Origin: Capillidium heterosporum
Lineage: Eukaryota > Entomophthoromycota > Entomophthoromycetes > Entomophthorales > Capillidiaceae
Assembly: GCA_016630905.1 (NCBI GenBank)
Contig: WBMQ01000014.1
Location: 682,001-746,000 of the forward strand
Direction: 5' to 3'
DNA length: 64,000 nt
A program made the translations under genes and the position numbers. Numbering within the stretch: the stretch's first letter is position 1; every line of letters starts with the position of its first letter. The notes under the pieces were generated by a model. The model made no database searches. It was not told the DNA's origin and worked only from the letters and a program-made list of their open reading frames with translations. This document shows positions 47,647 through 57,588 of the stretch, in pieces.

Positions 47647-49206
47647 CTACAGCCTCTGGAAGTTGACGACTAGATCCTTAGGGTGAGAAAGTCCGAAAGA
47701 ACTGGTAATTACTCTAGGCTTTCCCGTTCTGACGTCTATATGTGGACTACCATTTGGTAAACTGACTCTGTACCTTCTCAATATAGAAACCAAAACCAAC
47801 TTCTGCTCCAATAGAGTGAAGGATATACCTACGCATAACCTGGCGCCTCCACCGAACGGGTGCCAGTTCTTGACCTTGGACTTATCGAGTACTTTTTTGG
47901 AAGTAGTGGGGTCCAAGGTTAACCACCGCTCAGGGTCAAACTTCCTAGGATCTTGCCATATTTTTGGATTGTTCAAAGAGGCATGTAAGTTGCAAACAAC
48001 ACTTTGCCCAGTAAGTAAATGATAACCTCCTTCAAGCTGAACAGGTTCGGCTAGTAGACGTTGCAGACGTTGGATGGTGGGGTTTATACGCATAGCCTCG
48101 TGGATAACGGCAGACAAGTACAGTAGATCTTTACATTGCTCTTCGGTAGGACATTTATTTTCAGTATCGATAAATTGAAAGATTTCTTGGCGCACCTTGT
48201 TTTGAATATCGGGATTTGTAGCCAGATAGAAGATGGTATAGGATAAAGTGTTAGAGGTGGTGTCGTGACCGGCAGCGAACAACATGGCAGCATCATCGAT
48301 TAATTCTTCAGTAGTTAAAATTGGATTGTCAGTTTCATCTAAGGTATCGGCTGCCTTAACCATCATCATTAAAACATCATCTTCAACTTTTGCATTCCCG
48401 TTAGCCTTCTTCTCTATCATTTCCTTCCTCTTATCTTTCATGACACCATGTAGCATATCGCGGAACTGTTGCATATCTTTCCAGCTTCGTTGCCGTGAAG
48501 GTATAGGCAAAAACTCTAGAAATGGAAAGAAGTTAAACAAAGCCGAGTAGGCGGCAACCATAGTACGCGTATACAGGCTGGCCAACGGCCCTTCTGGATC
48601 CTCACTAGCTTTGAAATCGACGTTGAAAATAGCCTTTCCCAACCCATCTAGAGCCATGTTCGTAAATATAGGCTTGACATCTGTACCTCCACCAGATCTG
48701 TCTATAGCCTCAATCATCTTACCTACACATTCGTTGATTAAAACTGTTGACCACTTACGATGGAAGGCTGGGTTAACTACTTTACGGTGCTTCTTCCAAA
48801 CTTCACCGTCAGCAAAGGCGATGTTATTACCAAACATGTGAGTTATTAGACCATGGGGGTTGCGCTTGATGAAAGGGTCTTTGAGGTAGAGGTCGGTGTT
48901 GACTAAAACATCCTTTACCATGTCGACGTCTTCAAATACTACATTCCAGTTACCAAACCACATCTAGTTGATATTAGTAGTGGCAAAATAAATATGTACT
49001 TTGGCTATGCCATGCTTGTATAAGACTGGGGCGACGTATTTTTCAATGCGTTGGTCGCTGGGCATGCCTCTCAAAGCGGCCAACAAGTTAGGGATTACTG
49101 GAACCGTCGGTATCGATTGTAAGTTCTTGGGCGGGGTTAATTTGTACACTATTAAACCTATAAAGGCCACGATACCTAGAGATACTACAATTTGAAAGGT
49201 TGACAT
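47647..49206 (-). CDS. Cytochrome P450, array copy 6 (intact)
   Basis: Second intact gene of the array, 507 residues like copy 1. Exon 1 (49206-49000) starts at the ATG that aligns with the other copies (MSTFQ); an in-frame ATG at 49248 lies upstream of it and within the TATA region, so is unlikely to be used. The intron is 36 nt (48964-48999). The I-helix is FAAGHDTTSN, the K-helix ExxR is EAMR, and the heme loop is FGGGARLCVG with its Cys. Ala replaces Ser in the heme loop and WHPFGGG replaces WYSFGGG, so this copy has diverged from copy 1 near the heme and may differ in substrate. The N-terminal anchor and proline hinge SIPTVPVIPN are intact. Confidence 0.93.
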
Positions 49207-50222
49207 ACTTGAATTGAATTTGATAACTTGAAAAGCTTTATGCTGCATATACCTACCGTATTTATATTGATTGTGCTAAACTGGCTTTCAACTTAGATAT
49301 TCTGTAGGCTTAAATTGTTACTAGGTTTACGATGTGACTATAATGGATTAGGTTCTACTTTTGGCATTAGTCCATTACATTCAATAAATCTTATATATAG
49401 TGACTTCTAGTTCACTGCTTATGAACTTTGATTAGAGTTAGATACTATATACTCCAGTCCAATCGGTGGATTGTACTTTGGATAAATAACCTTTAATATA
49501 TTGATTACTGCTTTAGAAGCATATATTCCTTAGATACTTTGGTCTAGAAGCGTCAGTAGCTAATAAAAGCTACTTATGGACCAATGCTTTGGTTGGAAAA
49601 TGTTGCATTTTTGTACTTGAGTTGCATTTTTGCAGACTCAAATATAGAATTTCTGTATTTGGAAGAAAAGGATTTAGGGTGATGACGGCCTAAGTCCTAA
49701 TATGGCAATTGCTTTTTAATTTAATAAGCCAGTCTTTGTGGAGCATTGCTTGCCTACTTATCGTTATCATCGTTAGTATAGCTATTTAAATACCTTTTAA
49801 ATTATGAAATACAGGCTCCGTTATGGTAGTAAAAGATTGTTGGAATTTCAATATGATGGTGGTATGATGGGAAAAGAAGATAGCTAGCTACTTTATGGGA
49901 TTTCGATATGTAAAAACTATCTTAACTATACCTTTTACTAAAAACACCACATATATCTTAAAGAGAATATGTCTAGGAATGTACAGTACGCTGTGCTTTA
50001 TCTGTATAGTGAATTGCAGACAATTCAATTGAAGCATATTTATATCCCTCAAGGAATATACTAAAAGGTATACTATAAGTAACAACCTCAAACAACTGCT
50101 TTATTAGTAAAAATAAATTTGTAGGAGATACTATTTATTGAATTGCAAAGAACCTAGTTCCATTAATAATGAATTTATATGAATAAAAATCCTCAACAGC
50201 TATCTAAAACGATAAATACCCA
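49207..50222. other. P450 spacer between copies 6 and 7
   Basis: About 1 kb, AT-rich, with the copy 6 TATA box near its low end. No gene seen. Confidence 0.5.
49259..49266 (-). promoter_or_regulatory. TATA box of P450 copy 6
   Basis: TATAAATA on the minus strand, 53 nt before the chosen ATG. This spacing, constant in the array, supports the start at 49206. Confidence 0.6.
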
Positions 50223-51786
50223 TTACAGCCTTTGGAAATTGATGACCAAATTCTTAGGATGGGAGAGGCCAAAATTGTTGGTGATTACTCTTGGCCTCCC
50301 AGTCTCAGTATCAATGTGTGGGCTATCCCTCGGTAAACTGACCTTGTATCTTCTTAATATAGCGATCAAAACCAACTTCTGTTCCAACAATGAGAAGGAC
50401 ATACCTACACATAATCTGGAACCTCCACCAAACGGGTACCAGGACTTGATTTTAGATTTGTCAAGTACTTGTTTGTTAGTAGTCGAGTCCAAAGTCAGGA
50501 ATCGATCGGGATTGAACATGTTAGGGTTCTCCCACCTGGCAGGGTTTTTCAAGGAGGAGTGCAAGTGGATGAGCATATTCTGATTGGCGTCTAATTGATG
50601 TCCAGTCTTAAGTTGGACAGGTTCCGATAGTAAGCGTGGTAGACGTTGTACAGTAGAGTTGATACGCATAGATTCGTGGATGACGGCTAGCAGGTAGGTC
50701 ATATATTTACACTGTTCTTCGGTAGGGCACTTATTGTCGGCATCTATGAGCTGGAGGATCTCGGCGCGCACCTTGTCTTGGATGTTGGGGTTGGTAGCTA
50801 GGTGGAACATTGTGTAAGCTAAGGTATTGGAAGTAGTATCGTGACCAGCAATGAACAGTATGACGGCGTCGTCGATCAATTCATTAGTAGTCAAAATGGG
50901 ATTCCCATCTTCATCCAAGGTATCTGCTGCCTTGACCATCATCATTAATATATCTTCTTCGATTTCTTTGGTCTCATTAGCCTTCTTATCAGCCAATTTC
51001 TTACGCTTGTCATTCATGACGCTATGTAATAATTGACGGAACTCTTTGACATCATTCCAACTTTTCTTCCTCGAAGCGATAGGTAGGTTCTCTAAAAATG
51101 GAAAGAGGTAATAGGCGACGTTATCGGAAGCCTTCATTGTTCTCGTGTACAAGCTAGTCAGCGGGCTGTTTACATCCTCACTTGCTTTAAAATCAATGTC
51201 GAAGATGACTTTTCCCAGTCCATCCAAAGCCATGTTCTTGAATATAGGATTGATATCTACATTTCCGTTTGTCTGGTCGATGGCCTTTATCATCTTTTCG
51301 ATACAATGGTTGAGTAATATAGTCGACCACTTGCGATGGAAAGCCGGATTGATGACTTTACGATGTTTTTTCCACTCGTCACCGTTAGTGAAGGCAATAT
51401 TGTTTCCGAACAGCTCAGTGATGAGGCCGTGGGGATTGCGTTTGGTGAGGGGATCCTTCAAGTAAATGTTAGTCTTGGCGAACATGTCTTTCAATTCATC
51501 GGCGTCTTCGATGGCTACTGTCCAGCTGCCGAACCACATCTAGTTGAGATTAGTTGTTGTTTAAGCTGTGATATATACCTTGGCTACACCATATTTATAC
51601 AGTAGTGGTGCCACATACTTTTCAATACGTTGGTCGCCTGGCATTCCTGTCAAAATGGCAATCAAGTTGGGGATTACAGGTACCTGTTGGGATGGATCGC
51701 AAATTTTTGGCTGGGATTAATCGATAGATTATTAGACCTAGTAGGGTTATAATCCCGAGGATAATTATCGTTTGGATGGTTGACAT
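50223..51786 (-). pseudogene. Cytochrome P450, array copy 7 (+1 frameshift in exon 1)
   Basis: Exon 2 (51539-50223, 438 codons) is fully open, with FIAGHDTTSN, K-helix ESMR and FGGGSRLCVG. Exon 1 begins at the ATG at 51786 (MSTIQ), but an extra G at about 51684 turns CCA ACA GTA CC into CCA ACA GGT ACC. Translation then leaves the frame at the proline hinge and stops before the 39-nt intron (51540-51578). Exon 1 is 208 nt instead of 207. The gained G also creates a CAG/GTACCT donor; with TTTTGACAG 37 nt downstream (51647-51683), removing it would restore the frame and delete only the hinge. With exon 2 otherwise perfect, the break is either very recent, bypassed by splicing, or a base-call error. 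Confidence 0.7.
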
Positions 51787-53753
51787 GTGTGGATGGAGAT
51801 TGATAATTTATAAGCTTTGTGATCGTCGTACCTCCCTTGCTATTTATATCAAACAAAGAACACTAGCTATCAGCTAGGATATTCTATAGGCCCCGAATAT
51901 TTTCAACTTTACCTAAAAACTATTGTGGATTTCGTTTCCTATTTCAGCACTAGTCCGTCTTTCTACATTGTTCCATATATATCCTAAACTACACTCAAGA
52001 TGCCACATCTGATCAACCAATTTCAAGTATTATAGCTTTTAACCATGTACTTAGTGGGATTTTCCAAGCAAATGAAACTTCTAATATTTCTAGATATTGC
52101 TTGTTCTGATGAAATTGTTAATTTTATAATTGAGCTTATAAGAAACAGCACAGCTTTTCTAAGCATAGTTACCAACTATTGCCAAATCTTCTTTTTGTTT
52201 ACAGGGATTTGAGACTAGATAGGAGGGATAGAGCGGGTTGTAGATTGGGTTAAGCTACCTCCATCATAATAGTCTTCGCTGAAATCGTCAACGCTTAACC
52301 AATAGTTCTGAACCATATTTCAATTCTACCCCCAATTAAATTCCAAACAATTAAAAGTTACAAACTCTCATTTTATTAGTATACTTTAATAAATTTACCC
52401 ATTGTTAGTTATTCTCCACTATTTAGAAAGCCTGGTTTTGACCTTCAAGTTTATAAAAGTCAGCCACATTCAAAATGATTATCCTTGAGATTGTTAAACC
52501 AAGTAAGATTGCCTTATTTAGGCTTGGTGTGCATTTTATAACATCATCTTCTTGGTAAAAGATGCTTACTATACTAGGTAATGACTCCTTTTGGTAGTGC
52601 GAAGCAATTCCAAACATCAACTCCATTTTCAAGCTATTGACCTTTGTAAACGACTACTCTTCTCAGAGCTCATATTTTTAGTCTAGCTATTTGCTTTCAT
52701 TTTCAATTATGATATGTATGTAGATCCAATTTTGAAATTGGTATAGGATCTGGCGTGTGCCAAAGTCGAGGCTTCTTACATGTAGTATTTTTCATTGCCC
52801 TATAAGAAACAGCTATCCAACAAAGATTTTTGAGATTGCTATATTATATATAGAATAGTAATTCATAAAAAACTTCCACTTTGTCCCTAAATCGGCAGTC
52901 TTCAAGAATATTTAATATGAAAATAGATGTCTTTCATATGTTTCAAAAATAGATTCGCCTCATGTAGGGATTTAAGCCTATAGAGCGAGAAACTCATATT
53001 TATAGCTTCTATAATTGTAGGCCAGAATAGTCTAAATTAGAAAATTGGAATAGGAAAGTATATAATTTCAGATCGACTTGAGTTTCATTAAATCAAAGCA
53101 TTTGCATTCTACAAATATTTTGGCTTTGTAAAGGCAAAGCTTTCCTAACTCATCTCCGACTATCTAATTACCGAGATGCATATATTTTGTAGGAGCTAGG
53201 CTGAAGTTTTGCTTGACTAATCTGCTACAAATACCGCTAAATCTCGGGAAATAGAGTATGTACAAGAGTGTCTAGTAAAGCCTAGATGGTATGAGTATTA
53301 CCTTATTGGACTGAAAGCATCGTTGATCTCGAAACAGACGTTTACCGAGCTATCTATTGAAGTCAGAAGTGCAGTTAGGTACCTATATCTCATATGTAGC
53401 TAGCATTGATCTAGAAATTAGGTGGCGTGAAACCTACATGGATGTTTGACGCTTCCATTCCAAATATATCCAAACAGATATACCCCAAGCTCCTGCTTCA
53501 TTATAGCCTGCATTCATTTGAGTATATAATTTACTACCCCTGTTTGTCCTTTTTATACACCTTTTCCTATAGATTTATTGAGTAAAAATATACAGTAAAT
53601 CGAAACAAAGGTAGAATATAAACTTAGTATCATTGGTTTGACAAGTAAGCTTTAAATTGAACTTGTTAAAATACCTAATATATATAAGCTCAAGAAACTT
53701 CAAAATGTATCTATTTTTCACTAAAATTGTCAACAAGTACCAAAAACATAAAC
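51787..53753. other. Intergenic beyond the P450 array
   Basis: About 2 kb, AT-rich. It holds the copy 7 TATA box at 51841. A 69-codon minus-strand open frame at 52423-52632 does not resemble a P450 fragment and has no motif. Confidence 0.5.
51841..51848 (-). promoter_or_regulatory. TATA box of P450 copy 7
   Basis: TATAAATA on the minus strand, 55 nt before the ATG. Confidence 0.55.
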
Positions 53754-54097
53754 ATGAAAGGTAATTTATAATTTGATTTTCAAACACGAGTTTACAGCTT
53801 GTTCGATTTCAGCCCCAATACTAAGTACGATTATCTATAGATGCCATTTCACAACCATTATCAAAGGTATGTGATACGTGTCGGAGGCGTAAAGTAAAGT
53901 GTGACCGCAGTCTACCGGCCTGTCAAAGGTGTATAAAAGGTTCTTATAAATGTAGCTACGTGGATGTTCTTAAAAAGGTGTGGACCAAACCCAAATATAA
54001 ATCCGAAACTGATTTTCAATCCCAGCTAAAGGTGACTGGAGGTGATCAAAATAAAACTACTGATGTGGTAGCTGTATATAGTGCTAACCAAGAATAA
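53754..54097 (+). CDS. Miniature stand-alone Zn(II)2Cys6 zinc-cluster protein
   Basis: Two exons: ATG AAA G (53754-53760), an 80-nt GT-AG intron (53761-53840), then an exon ending in TAA at 54097. The product is 87 residues. Cysteines at 13, 16, 23, 30, 33 and 40 form a perfect CX2CX6CX6CX2CX6C cluster, with the basic RRRKVKC between Cys 16 and 23 that contacts DNA in Gal4-type factors. This DNA-binding fold is known essentially only from fungi and typically sits in proteins of 500-1000 residues with a dimerising coil and a large middle domain. Here nothing follows but about 45 polar residues, with neither. It could compete for binding sites or be the remnant of a full regulator. The reading frame of the cluster is certain; the first exon (two codons and one base) is inferred from splice signals, since the cluster frame has no ATG of its own. 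Confidence 0.65.
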
Positions 54098-54543
54098 TGT
54101 AGTGCTGCTACCTTGAAAAGCTAGAGTTTGGATGAGCTAGCTTACCGATTTATTTAACAAAGCCTCTTTTATTGGCGTATAAGGTTATATAAACCAACTG
54201 CTCATATTTGTTAAATTTATTGATTGAGAAACACCCTTTATTAATACTTCAATACATTCAATTTTCTTATATACCTAAGCTCACCGTGGATTTATATTCC
54301 AAAAGGAAAAGCTTTGGAGATATTCGTTTTAAAGATTTCTTTGCTATAGTCTTCTACCAGTTCTATTCCTTATAACCATTATAAGAACATAAATCCAGCC
54401 AATTATTTACGCAGTTTATTTGCACTATAAAGTTGGCTTCAGATTTTATCATTTTAGAACCTTCTAGATTATTATCAATACTAAAAATTGTATAAAAAGT
54501 AAATGGGCGAAACCTAAGCAACTTTTCAAAAATACAAGGAAAG
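54098..54543. other. Intergenic, SGT1 promoter region
   Basis: About 450 bp, AT-rich; must include the SGT1 promoter. No distinct element recognised. Confidence 0.5.
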
Positions 54544-55773
54544 ATGAGTGAACAGTACCAGGAAGCCACCGATTTATTTATCGAAGAAAAGTACGACGAA
54601 GCTATCAAGATCTACAACCAGCTCGTCAACGCATTAGCCGTGGAACCTAAAACCCTGGCTGATTACCACTTCAAAAGGGCGCTGTGCCACACCAAACTTG
54701 GAGACTCGGACAGTGCCTTGGCCGATGTTACCAAAGCTGTTGCACTACTCGACAAAATTTCTTCCAGTTCCAACAAGAAAGCACTAGGTAGATATTGCTT
54801 CACTAAAGGGTACTTTTCCTGAAATTTTTGATGTAATCTAATTTATTTAATTTAGTTCTTTGGAGTTGGACCAGAAAAAATATACCCTCGCTTACGAATC
54901 TTTGAAGCGTGCCAAAGACTCTGAGTTCAAAGATAGTAGCTTGGATTCCAAGTTAGCTGACACCAAAAAAGGTAACCTATAGCCTGTAGACATAAACTTG
55001 AACGATCTATAGAAAAGGAACGTGAAGAAGCCGAGAAGAGACAGAAGGAAGCCGAAGAGTTGGCTAAGAAGCGGGAAGCTGCTGAAGCACAGATCCCTGC
55101 CAAAGTTCGGTAAGTATTGTTGCCTTTTGGAATATATATTTATTATTTTAGCCATGAGTGGTATCAAACCGATGACTATGTATTTGTCTCAGTAATGATC
55201 AGGAACGTCAAGCCCGAGAATGTTAAAGTTGAATTCTTAGCCAAGGAGGTAAGCATATGTTTTATCTATTCAATTTAATCGTCGTTTCCTTTCTAACTCT
55301 ACCTTTAGTTCACTTTATCTATCAAGCAAGAAACCGGCAGCACCTTCCAGTTCACAATCGACCCATTACTCCAAGAGATTGACCCTTCCAGCTCCACGTA
55401 CTCTGTTCTCAAGCCCAAGATCGAATTCAAGTTGAAGAAAGCGCAGATTGGTCACAAGTGGACTACTTTGGAAGGTAGTGACGAAGTTGTCGTTACCACT
55501 AAGCCCAGCTACCCCAGCTCCAACAAGGCGCACCGCGATTGGGATGCCGTTGGCCGCGAAGCCGAAAAGGAACTAGGTAACGAACCAGGGGATATTAACT
55601 CTGTATTCCAGAATATATTTAAAGATGCTGATGATGATACGAGACGCGCCATGATGAAATCTTATACCGAATCGAAGGGCACCGCTTTGTCGACCGATTG
55701 GAAAGATGTGGGTAAAAAGAAGGTTGAAGTTAGCCCCCCCGATTGCTTCGAATATAAAGAACCAGAGTACTAG
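54544..55773 (+). CDS. SGT1: Sgt1 co-chaperone (TPR-CS-SGS)
   Basis: Hsp90 co-chaperone and SCF/kinetochore assembly factor. Five exons (introns 54810-54855, 54972-55012, 55110-55151, 55249-55308) give 346 residues with three domains in the canonical order. First, TPR repeats (ATDLFIEEKYDEAIKIYNQL, ADYHFKRALCHTKLGDSDSA). A charged linker rich in Glu/Lys/Arg follows. Next, a CS domain starts at HEWYQTDDYVFVSVMIRNV and includes the VEFLAKEFTLSIKQ strands. Last, an SGS domain contains HRDWDAVGREAEKEL, DADDDTRRAMMKSYTES and GTALSTDWKDVGKKKVEVSPP. The whole family architecture is present and no lesion is seen. The ATG at 54544 precedes the first TPR helix directly. Confidence 0.94.
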
Positions 55774-56283
55774 GTCTTGGGATTAAAAGTAAATTTTCGT
55801 AAGGACTTTGGATGTGGAGTGTTTCTTTCTTGATATATAGTATCTTTAATAGAGTTTATCTGTATCAGTCTTTTATCTGAGTGGTTCGTTGTGAATAGTG
55901 ATTAATAATAATATACTCTTTAATTATAGATGTATAAAAATGCATATTATACGAATTTTAAAATACATCACTATTTCCAACTTATACTATTTGATATTAC
56001 CTCCCTTTGATTAGGGAAATTGAGCACTTCAGATGTGACGTAGTATTCATTTTGAAAAGGCACTGCTTTCGTTGTAAGATCGTGGTAAGCAACTACCTCA
56101 TACAAATTCAATACAAAGGTAAACCTCTATACTATCAGCTTGAAATTTACCCTTCATTGTTGTAAATAAATCAACAAAAGCTGACGACCTTATAAATAGA
56201 ACCAAAAAAATTATAGAATACTAGTAAATTGAAGCGATATAATTTTATTAGAAAGATAAATTAAGGCCATATTACTGCCACTC
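55774..56283. other. Convergent intergenic region
   Basis: About 510 bp between the SGT1 stop and the stop of the first small secreted gene; holds both 3' flanks. No gene seen. Confidence 0.5.
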
Positions 56284-56538
56284 TTACATGGGAGTTTCAC
56301 CACCTTGAGTGGGAGCCCCTGGGCTCTGGGCGGCAAGCTTTGCAGCTTTTTTCTCCTTCCGGGCAGTATTCCAGTTCTTAATCGACTTGACCGGATTCCA
56401 CAATCTAAGAGCAAGTGTTCCAGCTTGACCTAAAGTTAAATCGCGAATTTGCAGATTGTTGGCGTCGTTGGTACTGCCAAGGTAGTGAGATTGGATGGTG
56501 GCTGTCAGGAAAAGTAAGGATAGGAGTTGGAATTTCAT
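56284..56538 (-). CDS. Small secreted protein, family A copy 1
   Basis: 84 residues, one exon, unknown family. A signal peptide (MKFQLLSLLFLTATIQS) is followed by a short linker HYLGSTNDANNLQIRDL, then a segment with alternating hydrophobic and basic residues (GTLALRLWNPVKSIKNW), a Lys-rich stretch (RKEKKAAKLAAQ) and a Pro/Gly/Thr tail. There is no cysteine. It is clearly paralogous to the gene at 57266-57535: shared LLSLLxL..T.QSH, LGS, LQIR, LTLGQ, LALR, NP and K.W, and both have the same short TATA-to-ATG distance. The layout resembles precursors of cationic peptides or small effectors, but no function is known. Confidence 0.72.
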   Translation of the reverse strand: MKFQLLSLLFLTATIQSHYLGSTNDANNLQIRDLTLGQAGTLALRLWNPVKSIKNWNTARKEKKAAKLAAQSPGAPTQGGETPM

Positions 56539-57265
56539 GGTGAAAGATGTTAACTTTTCAAAGTGATGGAAGAGTCTGTATTTATACCATGTTGGGTTTA
56601 GTGCTTCGGAGTTTCAGGTGCTCGATTCGGCAATGGTATTTGAAAATATTATACCGCTTCAATAGGTTGGTGCTGTAGTTGATTTAGTAGGTATGGATTA
56701 GTTAGATATATTGTAAGTAAATTGAAGTCGAAATAGGAATTCTTTTAGTTTGTTTCATAGATTTGACTTTTATATGCTAAGTAATATGAATACTTATTTG
56801 ATCGACTTTAGGCTTCTATATTTTAATTGCAAGCCAAATTTGGTAATTGCAGTCAAAGCTAGCTATAAGTGAATATGAGATGAAAAATATTTTCCAAGAA
56901 AACACATTTCAGAATATTCCTATATAACGAGTAGTATAGTATAAATTCCAACTGTTCAAAGTGAGGGGCTTTGAATGTTGAAATATAGAAGGCTAACGAT
57001 ATCAAGACACCGTATATATAGATGTATAAAAGTAAATTTTCAATAAAATGTAGTGTAAATAGTATACCTTGGATATATTTTAGGCTCCGATGTTCAAAAA
57101 AATCAACAGTATATAGTCCTCTAGTAGAAGATTATTTTATCCAGTCTGTTTTTTCGATACAGGCAATTTGTATCAAAATGTACTATTTGCGATATATGAT
57201 AGTATGAACTAAACTTCTAAGACTTTATTAGATATATAAAATTGACATCGATATGCTTGTCACCT
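56539..57265. other. Spacer between family A copies
   Basis: About 730 bp holding the TATA box of copy 1 and the 3' flank of copy 2. A plus-strand open frame of 61 codons at 57022 has no motif. Confidence 0.5.
56579..56586 (-). promoter_or_regulatory. TATA box of family A copy 1
   Basis: TATAAATA on the minus strand, 41 nt before the ATG. Confidence 0.55.
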
Positions 57266-57535
57266 TTACATAGGACCGCTGCCCCCAGCATTACTTTGCG
57301 GAACGGGAGCTTCTAGGCTTGCACTACCATCCTGCTTTATGCTGCTCTTGGCCTTCCTATTGCTTCTCCAATCTTTGAATTTCTTGATGGGGTTAAAGAA
57401 TCTAAGGGCAAGAGTTTCAACTTGGCCCAAAGTTAAGCCTCGAATTTGCAACGTATCGGCGTTGCTGGCACTTCCAAGGTGATGGGATTGGACGGTGAAA
57501 TTTAATAGTAGTAGGGATAAGAACTGAAGCTTCAT
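57266..57535 (-). CDS. Small secreted protein, family A copy 2
   Basis: 89 residues, one exon. Signal peptide MKLQFLSLLLLNFTVQS, linker HHLGSASNADTLQIRGL, basic amphipathic segment ETLALRFFNPIKKFKDWRS, Lys/Arg-rich NRKAKSS and a Pro/Ser/Gly tail. No cysteine. The pattern of identities with copy 1 (signal peptide, LQIR, LTLGQ, LALR.FNP/LWNP) against variable linkers and tails suggests that the central segment is the conserved functional part. The tail is five residues longer than in copy 1. Confidence 0.72.
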   Translation of the reverse strand: MKLQFLSLLLLNFTVQSHHLGSASNADTLQIRGLTLGQVETLALRFFNPIKKFKDWRSNRKAKSSIKQDGSASLEAPVPQSNAGGSGPM

Positions 57536-57580
57536 GGCGATGGAATATTGAAGTTTCTTTAAAAGGTTGAGAGGTCTTTA

Positions 57581-57588
57581 TATTTATA
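57581..57588 (-). promoter_or_regulatory. TATA box of family A copy 2
   Basis: TATAAATA on the minus strand, 46 nt before the ATG. Confidence 0.55.

Noticed and set aside
31984-51605. Many plus-strand open frames opposite the P450 copies
   Set aside because: They recur at the same positions in each copy because the sense strand is conserved, and encode nothing recognisable.
35117-51786. Programmed +1 frameshifting as a general explanation for the P450 breaks
   Set aside because: The sites share no slippery sequence, and in copies 2 and 4 no stop codon lies at the shift point. Only copy 3 (GGG TAA A) looks even possible.
52423-52632. Possible extra P450 fragment upstream of copy 7
   Set aside because: Compared by eye with exon 1 and exon 2 of the array copies; no alignment found.
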